Origin: Acidobacteriota bacterium
GTDB taxonomy: Bacteria; Acidobacteriota; Terriglobia; Bryobacterales; UBA6623
Length of the DNA stretch: 64,000 nucleotides
Assembly (NCBI GenBank): GCA_016125275.1
Contig: WGMB01000018.1
Span: 62,001 to 126,000 of the forward strand
Direction of reading: 5' to 3'
Part shown: one piece after another, positions 28,297 to 37,967 of the stretch
Position numbering within the stretch: position 1 is the first letter of the stretch
Layout: each line of letters begins with the position of its first letter
Notes under the pieces: model-generated
Databases searched by the model: none
What the model saw: only the letters and a program-made list of their open reading frames with translations
What the model was told of the DNA's origin: nothing
Translations under genes and position numbers: made by a program

Positions 28297-30912
28297 ATGC
28301 TGTCGCAGCGAACGGGGCGGAAAGTCGTCGAACAACTCGCCCTCTTGCTCAGTCTCGCGTCGTTCGGGACCCCTTTCCTCGATGCACAAGTTCTGATTCG
28401 CGGCCCACGGCTCCTCGTGGGAGAGTCGGCGCTGACCCTGCGCGGCGTGACGTACTCGCCCACGCCGATCGGTCGGACGGCCGGACCGACACTCACCGGC
28501 GCAGGTTGCCTCTATGCCCGCGATCTGCCGTTGATCGCCGCCATGGGGGCCAACGCAATCCGCACCCCCTCGCGCGTGGACCCCGCGGACGCTACGTTTC
28601 GCCGCGCCCTGGCGGATACGGGCCTGTACTGGCTGGCTTCGTTTCCACTGGAGCCCTACTTCGATCCCTCCGCCAGCCTGGACCCGGAGGCGCCGGGCGG
28701 AATCGCGCTGCGCGACCGGATCGCCGGCGACTTTCTGGAATACGCCCGCTCGTGGGCCGGCGAACCGCGCCTGGTCGCGATCTCGTTCGGCAACGAGGTG
28801 GGCGACGGCTACAGCGCGAAGTTCGCCGGCGAGCGGCGACACTACTACAGCCTGCTGGCCGAGGTCGCCCGCCGAGTGGCCGACGAGGGCCTCTCGGTCG
28901 CGGTGGCGGCGAGCGTCGCCGAGCCGACGGAGATCGGCGCCTTCAACCTCGGGACGACGGACGTGCTGCAGCCGGACTTGGCCTTGTGGCTGCTGGACCG
29001 GTCCGGCTCGGTCGCCATCGGCGGCGCCGTGCGTGAGGCGCGCGGTCGCACCAGCAAGGCGATCGTCCTGTCGGGCTTCGGCGTGGACGCCTATGATCAG
29101 GGTGACCGCGCGGCCAATCCCACCCTCCAAGGCGAGCTGAGCGGCGCTCTGGCCGCCGAGATCGAAGTCCAGCAGCGCAGTCAGACCACTCTGCTCTCCG
29201 GCGCCTTCTGGAACGGATACGTCGACGAGTGGTGGCGTGGCGGGGCGGCGGATCTGCACGGAGCGGGCGGAACGGCGCGGGCGGACGCTCCGGACGGATT
29301 CTGGAACCCCGGCTGGAGCGGGCTCTTCCGCGCGGTCCGCACCGGCGTCGACGGGTTCGACTCATTGCAGCCCCGGCCGGTGTACTTTACGCTAGCGGCC
29401 GCCTGGAAGGGCTCGCCGCCGCCGGAGCTCAGCGCGGTCGGCTCGCCGGTGTTGGCGCAAGGCGGCGTCGTCAACGGCGTCAGCGGCTTCGGCGCCGTCG
29501 CCCGGGGCGGTCTGCTGGCGGTTGCCGGCGAAGGCTTGAGCGGGTCGTCGTACCAGGCTGCTGCGGCGGACTCGTTGCCTCCTCGGCTGGGCGCGGTGAG
29601 CCTGTGCGTGGGCGGCTACAACGCGCCGCTGTTTCGCGCCGAGCCGGCGGCGCTCAGCGCGCAAGCTCCGTGGGAAGCGGACGAAGGCCTGGCGCAGACC
29701 ATCGCCTATCGAGCCGGCGTCGCCAGCAACCCCGAGCCAGTGGAGCTTCGCCGCGCCGCTCCTGGCGTTCTCGACCGCGGCGTCTTTCGCCCCGGGCTGC
29801 CGTGCCCTGTGGATGAGTACAACGGCGTCCCGCCGGGCAGCTTCCTGGAGGTCTACGGCAGCGGCCTCGGCGAGGGCGTCGCGCCGCTGGACACCGGAAC
29901 GGGGGCTCCCGGCCCCCTGCAAACCGCGCTGGCGCCGCGCGCTCGCTTGAACGGCTTCGACATCCCCGTGCTGTACTCCGGCCTGTTTCCCGGCGCCGCG
30001 GGCGTCTACCAGACGAACGTGCAGATCCCCGAGGACTTCCCCTCCGGCCTGGCCGAGCTGCGGCTGGAGTCCGACGGCTATTTCAGCAACCCTCACCGGA
30101 TCGAAGTCCTCAACTCGGCCCAGAAGCCGGTCTTTGGGCTGGGCCAGATCGAACCCTCCGCGCTGGTCGTGCAGGAGGGCGGGGAGGGCAAGACGGCGTA
30201 CGTGGAGGTGGTGGCGAACCACGGGTTCTGTGACGTGGTGCGCTTCCAGATCTCCGGTCTGCCGGCGGGCGTCCGCGCCACCATCCCCGTGGGCTTGCCC
30301 GGGCAGTTCTTGCCCATCACCGTCTGGGCGGAACCCGGCGCGGCGCGCGTCGACGCTGCGCCCATCACGATCACCGGCCTCTCCACGGCGCCCGCGACCG
30401 TGAACGTCCGCAAGCTCTCCGTGACGGTCTTGCCCGGCAGCGGCGACATCGCCCTGCGCGTGGTCTCGGGCGGCTTTGTCAGCAGCACGCCCCTGGCGCG
30501 TTTTGAGGTGGAAGGCCGCAGCGTCTTCGAGACTACCGGCGGCGGCCCCGGACGCGGCTTCAACTTCCTCACCCTCAACGACCGCACCGGCGAAATCAGC
30601 CCGGTGCGAACCTTCGACACCTGGGGCAGCGACGCGGCCGTGACGGCCATGGAGACCTACCTCCGCAGCCTGCCCCGCGGAACCGTCGTGCTGGGCGCGA
30701 TCGCCGACGACGGCGTGTACCGGATCACCGACGAGACCCGGCGGGTTCTGGCGGAGACGCTGGGAGCCCAGCTCATCGACCAGGTCCAGTATCAGTGGTC
30801 TTGGGCGATCATTTCGCGCGCCGGCGCCACGCAGCCCATGGCCGAAAGGCTCTCGCCCATCAGCGTGGTCGTGCTGGACCGGGTGCTGAGCTTTCCCCTG
30901 GAGGCGCCCTGA
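28297..30912 (+). CDS. Secreted glycosidase-like protein with TIGR03437-type region and C-terminal FAM3/ILEI-like domain
   Basis: 871 residues from ATG 28297, which leaves a signal peptide (QLALLLSLASFGTPFLDAQ); a longer ORF from 28159 runs through the TATAAT box. Residues about 25-390 look like a GH2/GH5-type TIM barrel: LRGVTYSPTPIG, MGANAIRT, ISFGNEVGDGYS (acid/base candidate E167) and FWNGYVDEWWRGG. Residues about 390-620 contain TIGR03437-type blocks (VLAQGGVVNGVSGFG, GSFLEVYGSGLGEG, VLYSGLFPGAAGVYQTNVQI). The last ~135 residues (about 720-855) fit the ILEI/FAM3 domain (PF15711): GRGFNFLTLNDRTGEI, FDTWG (773-777), [18 protein letters not shown] and QYQWSWAIISRAGA. Probably an exported glycan-active enzyme whose terminal domain binds carbohydrate; this role is inferred. 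Confidence 0.8.
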   Translation: MLSQRTGRKVVEQLALLLSLASFGTPFLDAQVLIRGPRLLVGESALTLRGVTYSPTPIGRTAGPTLTGAGCLYARDLPLIAAMGANAIRTPSRVDPADATFRRALADTGLYWLASFPLEPYFDPSASLDPEAPGGIALRDRIAGDFLEYARSWAGEPRLVAISFGNEVGDGYSAKFAGERRHYYSLLAEVARRVADEGLSVAVAASVAEPTEIGAFNLGTTDVLQPDLALWLLDRSGSVAIGGAVREARGRTSKAIVLSGFGVDAYDQGDRAANPTLQGELSGALAAEIEVQQRSQTTLLSGAFWNGYVDEWWRGGAADLHGAGGTARADAPDGFWNPGWSGLFRAVRTGVDGFDSLQPRPVYFTLAAAWKGSPPPELSAVGSPVLAQGGVVNGVSGFGAVARGGLLAVAGEGLSGSSYQAAAADSLPPRLGAVSLCVGGYNAPLFRAEPAALSAQAPWEADEGLAQTIAYRAGVASNPEPVELRRAAPGVLDRGVFRPGLPCPVDEYNGVPPGSFLEVYGSGLGEGVAPLDTGTGAPGPLQTALAPRARLNGFDIPVLYSGLFPGAAGVYQTNVQIPEDFPSGLAELRLESDGYFSNPHRIEVLNSAQKPVFGLGQIEPSALVVQEGGEGKTAYVEVVANHGFCDVVRFQISGLPAGVRATIPVGLPGQFLPITVWAEPGAARVDAAPITITGLSTAPATVNVRKLSVTVLPGSGDIALRVVSGGFVSSTPLARFEVEGRSVFETTGGGPGRGFNFLTLNDRTGEISPVRTFDTWGSDAAVTAMETYLRSLPRGTVVLGAIADDGVYRITDETRRVLAETLGAQLIDQVQYQWSWAIISRAGATQPMAERLSPISVVVLDRVLSFPLEAP

Positions 30913-30921
30913 GCGGCGGCG

Positions 30922-32433
30922 CTACGTCGGGTAGTTCGGCGAATACTGCACGCCCCCCGGGCGCGGGCTGAGCTTGCCGTTGCGCAGGAAGGGTTCGCCG
31001 CGTCCCTGCTGCTCGAACAGGTCGACGAGCTTGCCGCGCCACTCCGCCAGCGTCTTCGTGTGCGTGGACTCGCCGGCCAGGCTGCTCTCCTCGCCCGGGT
31101 CGGAGCTGAGGTCGAAGAGCTGCTCCTCGCCGTCGAGGGCGTGGTAGATGTACTTCCAGCGTCCGTCGGTGAGCGCGCTCCAGTTGTTCTTGGGGCTATA
31201 GCAGATCGAGTGTTCGAGGTCGATGTGCCGCCGCCAGTCGTCGGCTCGGCCGCGGGCGAGATCGAGCAGGCTGCGGCCGTCGAGGTGTTCCGGCGCCTCC
31301 GCGCCCGCCGCGTCGAGAAAGGTCGGCAGCACGTCGCGAATCTCCACGGGCTCGTCGCGAACCTGTCCGCGCTCGCCCGCCGCCAAACCGCCAGGCCAGC
31401 GCAGAATCATCGGAATGCGCGCCGACGGCTCGTAGGCGTAGCACTTGCGCCACAGGTGGTGGTCGCCGAGCATATCGCCGTGGTCGGAGAAGAAGATGAT
31501 CAGCGTCTCCTCGTACCAGCCGCGCTTGTGCAACGCCTCGAGGATGCGACCGAGCTGCTCGTCGATGAACTGGATGTTGGCGTAGTAGCCCTGCCGGGAA
31601 TGCCGCGCCTGCTCCGCGCCCAGGTCGCCGTGCCACAAGTCATCGCGGTCGCTGGAGCGCTCTCGGTAGCGATCGCTCCAGTCGCCGAGCACGCGTTCGG
31701 GAATGGGCGCGTCGTCAAACTCGCGCATGAAGCGCGCCGGCGGATCGTAGGGACTGTGCGGTCGCTCGAAGCTGACCTTGAGGAAAAACGGCTCGGGCCG
31801 GTTGTAGGTCTCCAGAAAGCGGACCGCGCAATCGCCGATCCAGCGCGTGGGGTGCAGCCGCTCCGGCAGCTTGTACTCGCCGGCCGGATAGTCGTTCCAG
31901 CCGATGCCGGTCGCGTCCGGGTCCAGGTTCGGAGCCTCCGTGTAGAACCACGACCGGTAGTCCGACCGGAAATCGATCGACTGCTCGCGCCCGGACTCGT
32001 CCAGCAGCATCCCTTGGTAGCCGTGCGCATTGCGCTGCGGCGCGAAGTGCATCTTGCCGATGGCGTAGGTGTGGTAGCCGGCGGCGTTCATCGCCTTGGC
32101 CTTCTCGAACGGGTACGCTTCGGCCACCTTGCCGTAGCCGAGCTGGCCGTGTCCCCAAGGAGACAGGCCCGTCAGCAAGCCCCCACGGGCCGGGGTGCAG
32201 CTCGGCGTCGAAGAGTAGGCGTGGCGGAAGTAGGCGCCCTCGGCCGCGAGCTGATCCATCACGGGCGTCCGCACGGCGCGGTTGCCGTCCACCCCCAGGC
32301 AGTCGCCGCGGTGCTGATCATCCATCAAAAAGAGGATGTTGGGCTTGGAACGGCCGGCGCGATTCTGGGCCGAGGCCATCCCGGCCAAGGCTGAAGCGGC
32401 GGAAAGTTGCAAAAAGTCGCGTCGAGTAGGCAT
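30922..32433 (-). CDS. Tat-exported sulfatase
   Basis: 503 residues from ATG 32433, chosen for its Tat signal ([20 protein letters not shown]); the frame extends to 32658 but adds only unlikely sequence over the promoter. Metal-site block [16 protein letters not shown]; formylglycine signature [12 protein letters not shown] with C79 as the modified residue. [17 protein letters not shown] and [18 protein letters not shown] carry further family ligands (His and Asp-His). A Cys-type sulfatase acting on a sulfated glycan is likely; specificity unknown. It diverges from the NTF2-like gene at 32488 over a 54-bp spacer. Confidence 0.92.
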   Translation of the reverse strand: MPTRRDFLQLSAASALAGMASAQNRAGRSKPNILFLMDDQHRGDCLGVDGNRAVRTPVMDQLAAEGAYFRHAYSSTPSCTPARGGLLTGLSPWGHGQLGYGKVAEAYPFEKAKAMNAAGYHTYAIGKMHFAPQRNAHGYQGMLLDESGREQSIDFRSDYRSWFYTEAPNLDPDATGIGWNDYPAGEYKLPERLHPTRWIGDCAVRFLETYNRPEPFFLKVSFERPHSPYDPPARFMREFDDAPIPERVLGDWSDRYRERSSDRDDLWHGDLGAEQARHSRQGYYANIQFIDEQLGRILEALHKRGWYEETLIIFFSDHGDMLGDHHLWRKCYAYEPSARIPMILRWPGGLAAGERGQVRDEPVEIRDVLPTFLDAAGAEAPEHLDGRSLLDLARGRADDWRRHIDLEHSICYSPKNNWSALTDGRWKYIYHALDGEEQLFDLSSDPGEESSLAGESTHTKTLAEWRGKLVDLFEQQGRGEPFLRNGKLSPRPGGVQYSPNYPT

Positions 32434-32449
32434 GGGGCGAGGCTCCCAC

Positions 32450-32478
32450 AGTTTACAAGCGCCCGCCTGCTGTATGCT
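32450..32478. promoter_or_regulatory. Divergent -10 boxes between sulfatase and NTF2-like gene
   Basis: TAAACT on the minus strand (32455-32450) lies 16 nt before the sulfatase ATG at 32433. TATGCT on the plus strand (32473-32478) lies 9 nt before ATG 32488, with TTTACA (32452-32457) 15 bp upstream as a short-spaced -35 candidate. The two overlap, so the promoters may compete. Confidence 0.35.
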
Positions 32479-32487
32479 TTGGAGCGT

Positions 32488-32925
32488 ATGGCTTTTCGTC
32501 CGTTGGTTCTCGCACTCGTCGCGGCCGCCGCACTGGTCGCCGCCGAGCCCGAGGAGCAGGCCGTGCGCGCGTTGGTCGATCGCTACGCCGCCGCCCGGGA
32601 TACGGCCGAACCGGACCCGGCCGCGATCCGGGCCCTGTTCACCGAAGACGCCGACCAACTGGTGTCGTCCGGGGAGTGGCGCAGAGGCAGGGAAGCCCTG
32701 GTCCCCGGCATGATGCGAAGCTCGCAGACCAACAGCGGCGACCGAACCATCGCCGTGGAGACCGTGCGGTTCGTCCGGCCCGACGCGGCCATCGCGGACG
32801 CCCGCTATGTGATCGCAGCCCGGGACGGCGCTCCCGAGCGGAACATGTGGAGCACATTCTTCGTCGTACGCACTGACGGCGGTTGGCGCATCAGCGCAAT
32901 TCGCAACATGAAGCCGGCCCCGTAG
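32488..32925 (+). CDS. SnoaL/DUF4440-like (NTF2 fold) protein, secreted
   Basis: 145 residues with a signal peptide ([18 protein letters not shown]). The body [20 protein letters not shown] ... [20 protein letters not shown] ... [20 protein letters not shown] has the helix-strand pattern and terminal WRI-x-A-x-RNM of the SgcJ/EcaC/DUF4440 group of NTF2-like proteins. No catalytic residues can be assigned; such domains often bind small hydrophobic ligands. ATG 32488 is preferred over the in-frame ATG 32407 because it starts the signal peptide and follows a -10 box. The MarR gene starts 17 nt downstream. Confidence 0.82.
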   Translation: MAFRPLVLALVAAAALVAAEPEEQAVRALVDRYAAARDTAEPDPAAIRALFTEDADQLVSSGEWRRGREALVPGMMRSSQTNSGDRTIAVETVRFVRPDAAIADARYVIAARDGAPERNMWSTFFVVRTDGGWRISAIRNMKPAP

Positions 32926-32942
32926 CGGCGTGGAGTGAAAGC

Positions 32943-33410
32943 ATGGGAGAAGCGGTCCTGGAGCGGCTCAAGCAGAAAGGGTTTCGTTCGCCTCAGATGG
33001 AGGCGGCGGTCAACCTGCTGGTCGCCGCGGACGCAATCCGCCGGCAGATCAGCGAGATCTGCCGCACGGCGGACCTGACGGACAGCCAGTACAACGTGCT
33101 GCGCATCCTCCGCGGACAGCCCGAAGGCCACCCGCGTTGCGAAATCGCCGGCCGCATGATCGACGCAGCCCCGGACGTGACGCGCCTCGTCGACCGGCTC
33201 GAGAAGCGGGGCCTGGTGGAGCGGCTGCGCTGCAAGGAAGATCGGCGGCTCTCCCTCACCCGCATCACGGACGCCGGCCGAGAGGTCCTGCGGGAGCTCG
33301 ACCCCGCCATCGAGAGCATGTGGGCGTCGCTCGCCGATCGCCTCACCGACGAGGATTCCGCGGCTCTGTCGGCCCTGTGCGAGAAGGTTTACGCCCCCGA
33401 AATCGAATAG
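32943..33410 (+). CDS. MarR-family transcriptional regulator
   Basis: 155 residues. Winged helix-turn-helix of MarR type: LTDSQYNVLRILRGQPEGHPRCEIAGRM (helices 2-3), recognition helix APDVTRLVDRLEKRGLVERL, and the wing CKEDRRLSLTRITDAGREVL. N- and C-terminal helices should form the dimer interface. It probably controls the SDR gene 62 nt downstream and possibly itself in response to a small phenolic or oxidant ligand, as is usual for the family; the ligand is not known. A candidate operator lies between the two genes. Confidence 0.93.
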   Translation: MGEAVLERLKQKGFRSPQMEAAVNLLVAADAIRRQISEICRTADLTDSQYNVLRILRGQPEGHPRCEIAGRMIDAAPDVTRLVDRLEKRGLVERLRCKEDRRLSLTRITDAGREVLRELDPAIESMWASLADRLTDEDSAALSALCEKVYAPEIE

Positions 33411-33421
33411 GGCGATTTTTC

Positions 33422-33470
33422 TTGCATCGTTCCGTGTTGAAACACCATCTGGTTGAACATGGAGATGCAA
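33422..33470. promoter_or_regulatory. Inverted repeats upstream of the SDR gene (candidate MarR operator)
   Basis: TTGCATC (33422-33428) and GATGCAA (33464-33470) form a perfect outer inverted repeat. A nested pair CATCT (33446-33450) / AGATG (33463-33467) overlaps the right arm. GTTGAA occurs twice as a direct repeat. The right arm ends two bases before ATG 33473, so binding would block transcription or translation initiation. Confidence 0.4.
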
Positions 33471-33472
33471 TC

Positions 33473-34222
33473 ATGAGCAAGCTACAAGACAGAGTCGCAG
33501 TCATCACCGGCGGCAACAGCGGCATCGGGCTGGCCACCGCGGAAGCCTTTCGGCGCGAGGGGGCCCAGGTGGCCATCTTCGGCCGCAACCGTAAGACCCT
33601 GGAGGCGGCTGTCGCACAGGTCGGCGGCGACACGCTTGGCGTCGTGGGCGACGTGACCAGCGGCGAGGATCTCGACCGCCTGTTCTCCGCCGTCCGCGAG
33701 AAGTGGGGCCGCATCGATGTGCTGTTCGTGAACGCGGGCATCGCCGAGTTCCGACCCTTCGAGGCGTCCGACGAGTCGTTCTTCGACCGGATCTTCGACG
33801 TCAACGTGAAGGGCGCCTACTTCACCGTACAGAAGGCTCTGCCGCTGCTGGCCCCGGGGGCTTCGGTGATCCTGACCACCTCCGTCGTCAACGTCAAGGG
33901 CATGGCGGACACCAGCGTTTACTCGGCCACCAAGGCGGCGCTGCGGTCGCTGGCCCGAACGCTCTCGCAGGAGCTGACTCCCAAGGGCATCCGCGTCAAC
34001 GCCGTCAGCCCGGGCCCCATCGAGACCCCGATCTTCGGCCGCATGGGGCTGAGCGACGACGAGAAGGCCGGCATGGAAGGCCGCATCGCTCAGGCGGTGC
34101 CGCTCAAGCGCATGGGGCGCGCCTCGGAGATCGCCGAGCCGGTCGTCTTCCTGGCCTCGGACGCCTCCACCTACATCGTCGGGGCCGAGCTGCCGGTCGA
34201 CGGCGGCATGGGGCAGATCTAA
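33473..34222 (+). CDS. SDR-family NAD(P)-dependent oxidoreductase
   Basis: 249 residues, the usual length for a classical short-chain dehydrogenase. Cofactor motif TGGNSGIG near residue 12, NAG (VLFVNAGIAEF), active-site Ser in TTSVVNVKG, YSATK catalytic Tyr/Lys, and PG motif AVSPGPIETPIF. R/K after beta2 (FGRNRKT) favours NADP(H). Glucose/ribitol dehydrogenase-like; the substrate is unknown. It lies directly downstream of the MarR gene and is probably its target. Its stop overlaps that of the convergent VWA lipoprotein gene by 4 nt (34219-34222). Confidence 0.93.
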   Translation: MSKLQDRVAVITGGNSGIGLATAEAFRREGAQVAIFGRNRKTLEAAVAQVGGDTLGVVGDVTSGEDLDRLFSAVREKWGRIDVLFVNAGIAEFRPFEASDESFFDRIFDVNVKGAYFTVQKALPLLAPGASVILTTSVVNVKGMADTSVYSATKAALRSLARTLSQELTPKGIRVNAVSPGPIETPIFGRMGLSDDEKAGMEGRIAQAVPLKRMGRASEIAEPVVFLASDASTYIVGAELPVDGGMGQI

Positions 34223-35883
34223 GGCCCATTCGAGGCGCTCACCGCGGGCGGCAGGCCCTGCGCGGTCTTGATCAGATACAACAGCTCGGCGCGGAGCCCA
34301 TCCGGATCCGCGCCGAGCGCCGTTTGTCCGAGCGCCGCCGCGGACTCCCAAGTCGCCTCGCCCTTGTGGGCCGAGCCGCGCAGCAGCATCCCGTACTCGG
34401 CCACCACCGCCGACCAACGCATTTCCTGGCCGGCCTCATCGATGCTGCGATCGGCGTCCGGAACGGCCTGCTCCACCAGGACGCTCTGCTCCCCGCTGGG
34501 AGGCTTGTAGCGGACCTTCACCGTCATCAGCTCGCCGCTAACCTTGGCGGCCTCCGTCGGCGACCGCTCCTGGTAGCGCAGCGGAGCTCCGCCGGATTCG
34601 GAGGCGCCGACCGGAACCACTTCATACAGGGCCACCACGCTGTGCCCGGCGCCCAGCTCTCCGGCGTCCTTCTTGTCGTCCTCGAAGTCCTGGGCCTCCA
34701 GCAGACGGTTTTCGTAGCCGATCAAGCGGTACCCCGCCACACGGGTCGGGTTGAACTCGACTTGGATCTTCACGTCCTTGGCGACGGTCGCCAGCGTTCC
34801 GCCGACCTGCTGCACCAGGGCGCGGCGGGCTTCGAGCGCGCTGTCGATGTAGAGGTACTGGCCGTTGCCGTGGTCGGCAAGCTGCTCCATGCGCGCATCC
34901 GCCAAGTTGCCCTGGCCGAAGCCGAGGACGGTGAGGAAGACGCCCGCGTCGCGCTCCTTTTCGATCAGCCGCACCAGCTCGCCTTGGCTGGAGAGGCCGA
35001 CGTTGAAGTCGCCGTCGGTGGCCAGGATCACGCGGTTGTTGCCTTGCGGCAGAAAGTTCTCCCGCGCCAGGCGATAGGCGAGCTGGATGCCCTCGGCCCC
35101 GGCAGTCGAGCCGCCGGCCTCCAGACGCTCCAGGGCGGCCAGGATCTCCGCTCTACGCGAACCCGGCGTGGCGGGAAGTACGACGCCGGCGGCTCCGGCG
35201 TAGACCACGATGGCGACGCGGTCCTGCGACCGGAGCTGCTCGGTCAGCAGCGCCAGCGCCTCCTGCAGCAAGGGCAGCTTGTCCCTGTCGCTCATCGATC
35301 CGGATACGTCCAGCAGAAACGTCAGGCTGGTGGCGGGAAGATCCTGCAAGTCGATCGCGCGGCTGCGAAGCGCGATGCGCGCCAGCTTGTGGTTCGGTTG
35401 CCAGGGACACGCTGCGAGCTCGGTCGTGATCCGCATCGGATGCTCGGCGCCGGGTTCCGGGACCGGGTCGTCGTACCGAAAATAGTTCAGCAGCTCCTCG
35501 ATCCGTACGGCGTCGACCGGCGGCATCCGGCCAACACGGAGGAAGCGCCGAACGTTGGAGTACGAGGCGGTATCCACGTCGACAGAGAACGTCGAGAGCG
35601 GATCATCGGCGACCGCGTGGAAGCTCTTTTCAGAGATGGCGCTGTATTCTTCGGTGTTGGCGACCCGGCCTGGCATGCGGAATGCGCCGCCTCCAATGCC
35701 ACTTGCTGAGCCGGGTCCGACGCCCCCGCCCGAGCCGCTTCCTACGCCTCGCGCCGCTTGCGCTGGAGGAGGAGGCGGTTGCGGGGGAGGCGCCTTCTTC
35801 TTGCATCCGCCGGCGCACACGGCCAGCGCTGCGAACATACAAAGGCTCAGAATCGGACGCGTCTTTGGGTGGCGGAACGGCAT
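34219..35883 (-). CDS. VWA-domain lipoprotein (YfbK-like, with DUF3520-type C-terminus)
   Basis: 554 residues from ATG 35883; the frame opens at 35916, but ATG 35883 gives a lipoprotein signal (LSLCMFAALAVCAGGC). After a Pro-rich linker and a Gly/Ser stretch comes the N-terminal domain of YfbK-type proteins (PLSTFSVDVDTASYSNVRRF ... VRIEELLNYFRY). The von Willebrand A domain follows with the MIDAS motif DVSGSMS and the threonine/aspartate ligands (ILATDGDFNVG). The C-terminal region (about 430-550) matches the DUF3520-type domain. Membrane-anchored; likely a metal-dependent adhesion or assembly scaffold. Function in this organism is unknown. Confidence 0.9.
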   Translation of the reverse strand: MPFRHPKTRPILSLCMFAALAVCAGGCKKKAPPPQPPPPPAQAARGVGSGSGGGVGPGSASGIGGGAFRMPGRVANTEEYSAISEKSFHAVADDPLSTFSVDVDTASYSNVRRFLRVGRMPPVDAVRIEELLNYFRYDDPVPEPGAEHPMRITTELAACPWQPNHKLARIALRSRAIDLQDLPATSLTFLLDVSGSMSDRDKLPLLQEALALLTEQLRSQDRVAIVVYAGAAGVVLPATPGSRRAEILAALERLEAGGSTAGAEGIQLAYRLARENFLPQGNNRVILATDGDFNVGLSSQGELVRLIEKERDAGVFLTVLGFGQGNLADARMEQLADHGNGQYLYIDSALEARRALVQQVGGTLATVAKDVKIQVEFNPTRVAGYRLIGYENRLLEAQDFEDDKKDAGELGAGHSVVALYEVVPVGASESGGAPLRYQERSPTEAAKVSGELMTVKVRYKPPSGEQSVLVEQAVPDADRSIDEAGQEMRWSAVVAEYGMLLRGSAHKGEATWESAAALGQTALGADPDGLRAELLYLIKTAQGLPPAVSASNGP

Positions 35884-36003
35884 CGCGTTAGACTCAACTC
35901 CTTCTGGCATTCGCACTCAAATACGCGCCCTCCTCCCGTGAGGGGTTCACGAAGATAGAGGGCTCTGGTCTGGTCTGCTGTCGGCTCGCACGAGACTAGG
36001 CGG

Positions 36004-36009
36004 TATACT
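36004..36009 (+). promoter_or_regulatory. -10 box (TATACT) for hslV
   Basis: TATACT lies 17 nt upstream of ATG 36027 in the 143-bp spacer after the divergent VWA gene. The -35 region is not recognisable. No heat-shock-type CIRCE repeat was found in the spacer. Confidence 0.4.
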
Positions 36010-36026
36010 GAAAAGTTCGCGCTTCC

Positions 36027-36569
36027 ATGTCGCTGCCCAAGATTCGTTCCACCACAGTTTTGTGCGTTCGCCGTGACGGCAAGGTCGTCATGGGCGGGGA
36101 TGGTCAGGTGACCCTCGGTTCCGAGGTCATCAAGATGTCCGCCCGCAAGACCCGCCGCCTCTACAACGACAAGATCCTGGCCGGTTTCGCCGGCTCCACC
36201 GCCGACGCCATGTCGCTGTTCTCGCGCTTCGAGGACAAGCTGCAGCAGTACAACGGCAACCTCAGCCGCTCCGCCGTGGAGCTCGCCAAGGACTGGCGCA
36301 CCGATAAGTCGCTGCGCCATCTCGAAGCCGTCCTGCTGACCGCTGACGAGCGGGTCACACTGCTCATCAGCGGCACCGGAGACGTCATCGAACACGACGA
36401 GCCCTATGCGGCCGTCGGTTCGGGCGGCTCCTTCGCCACGGCGGCGGCTTCCGCGCTGATCGCTCACACCAATCTCAGCGCTCGCGAGATCGCCGAGGCC
36501 TCCATGAAGATCGCAGCCAAAATCTGCATCTACACCAACGACAACTTCCACTTCGAGGAGTTGGGATAG
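36027..36569 (+). CDS. hslV: ATP-dependent protease subunit HslV (ClpQ)
   Basis: 180 residues, normal length. The N-terminal nucleophile is Thr9 in [20 protein letters not shown], implying an 8-residue propeptide that must be removed. [16 protein letters not shown] and [17 protein letters not shown] are the conserved HslV blocks. It forms the peptidase double ring capped by HslU for degradation of damaged or regulatory proteins in the cytoplasm. hslU follows 9 nt downstream, the canonical operon. Confidence 0.97.
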   Translation: MSLPKIRSTTVLCVRRDGKVVMGGDGQVTLGSEVIKMSARKTRRLYNDKILAGFAGSTADAMSLFSRFEDKLQQYNGNLSRSAVELAKDWRTDKSLRHLEAVLLTADERVTLLISGTGDVIEHDEPYAAVGSGGSFATAAASALIAHTNLSAREIAEASMKIAAKICIYTNDNFHFEELG

Positions 36570-36578
36570 GCCTGCCTC

Positions 36579-37949
<1,371 letters not shown>

Positions 37950-37967
37950 CGACGGGAACGCGGAGCC

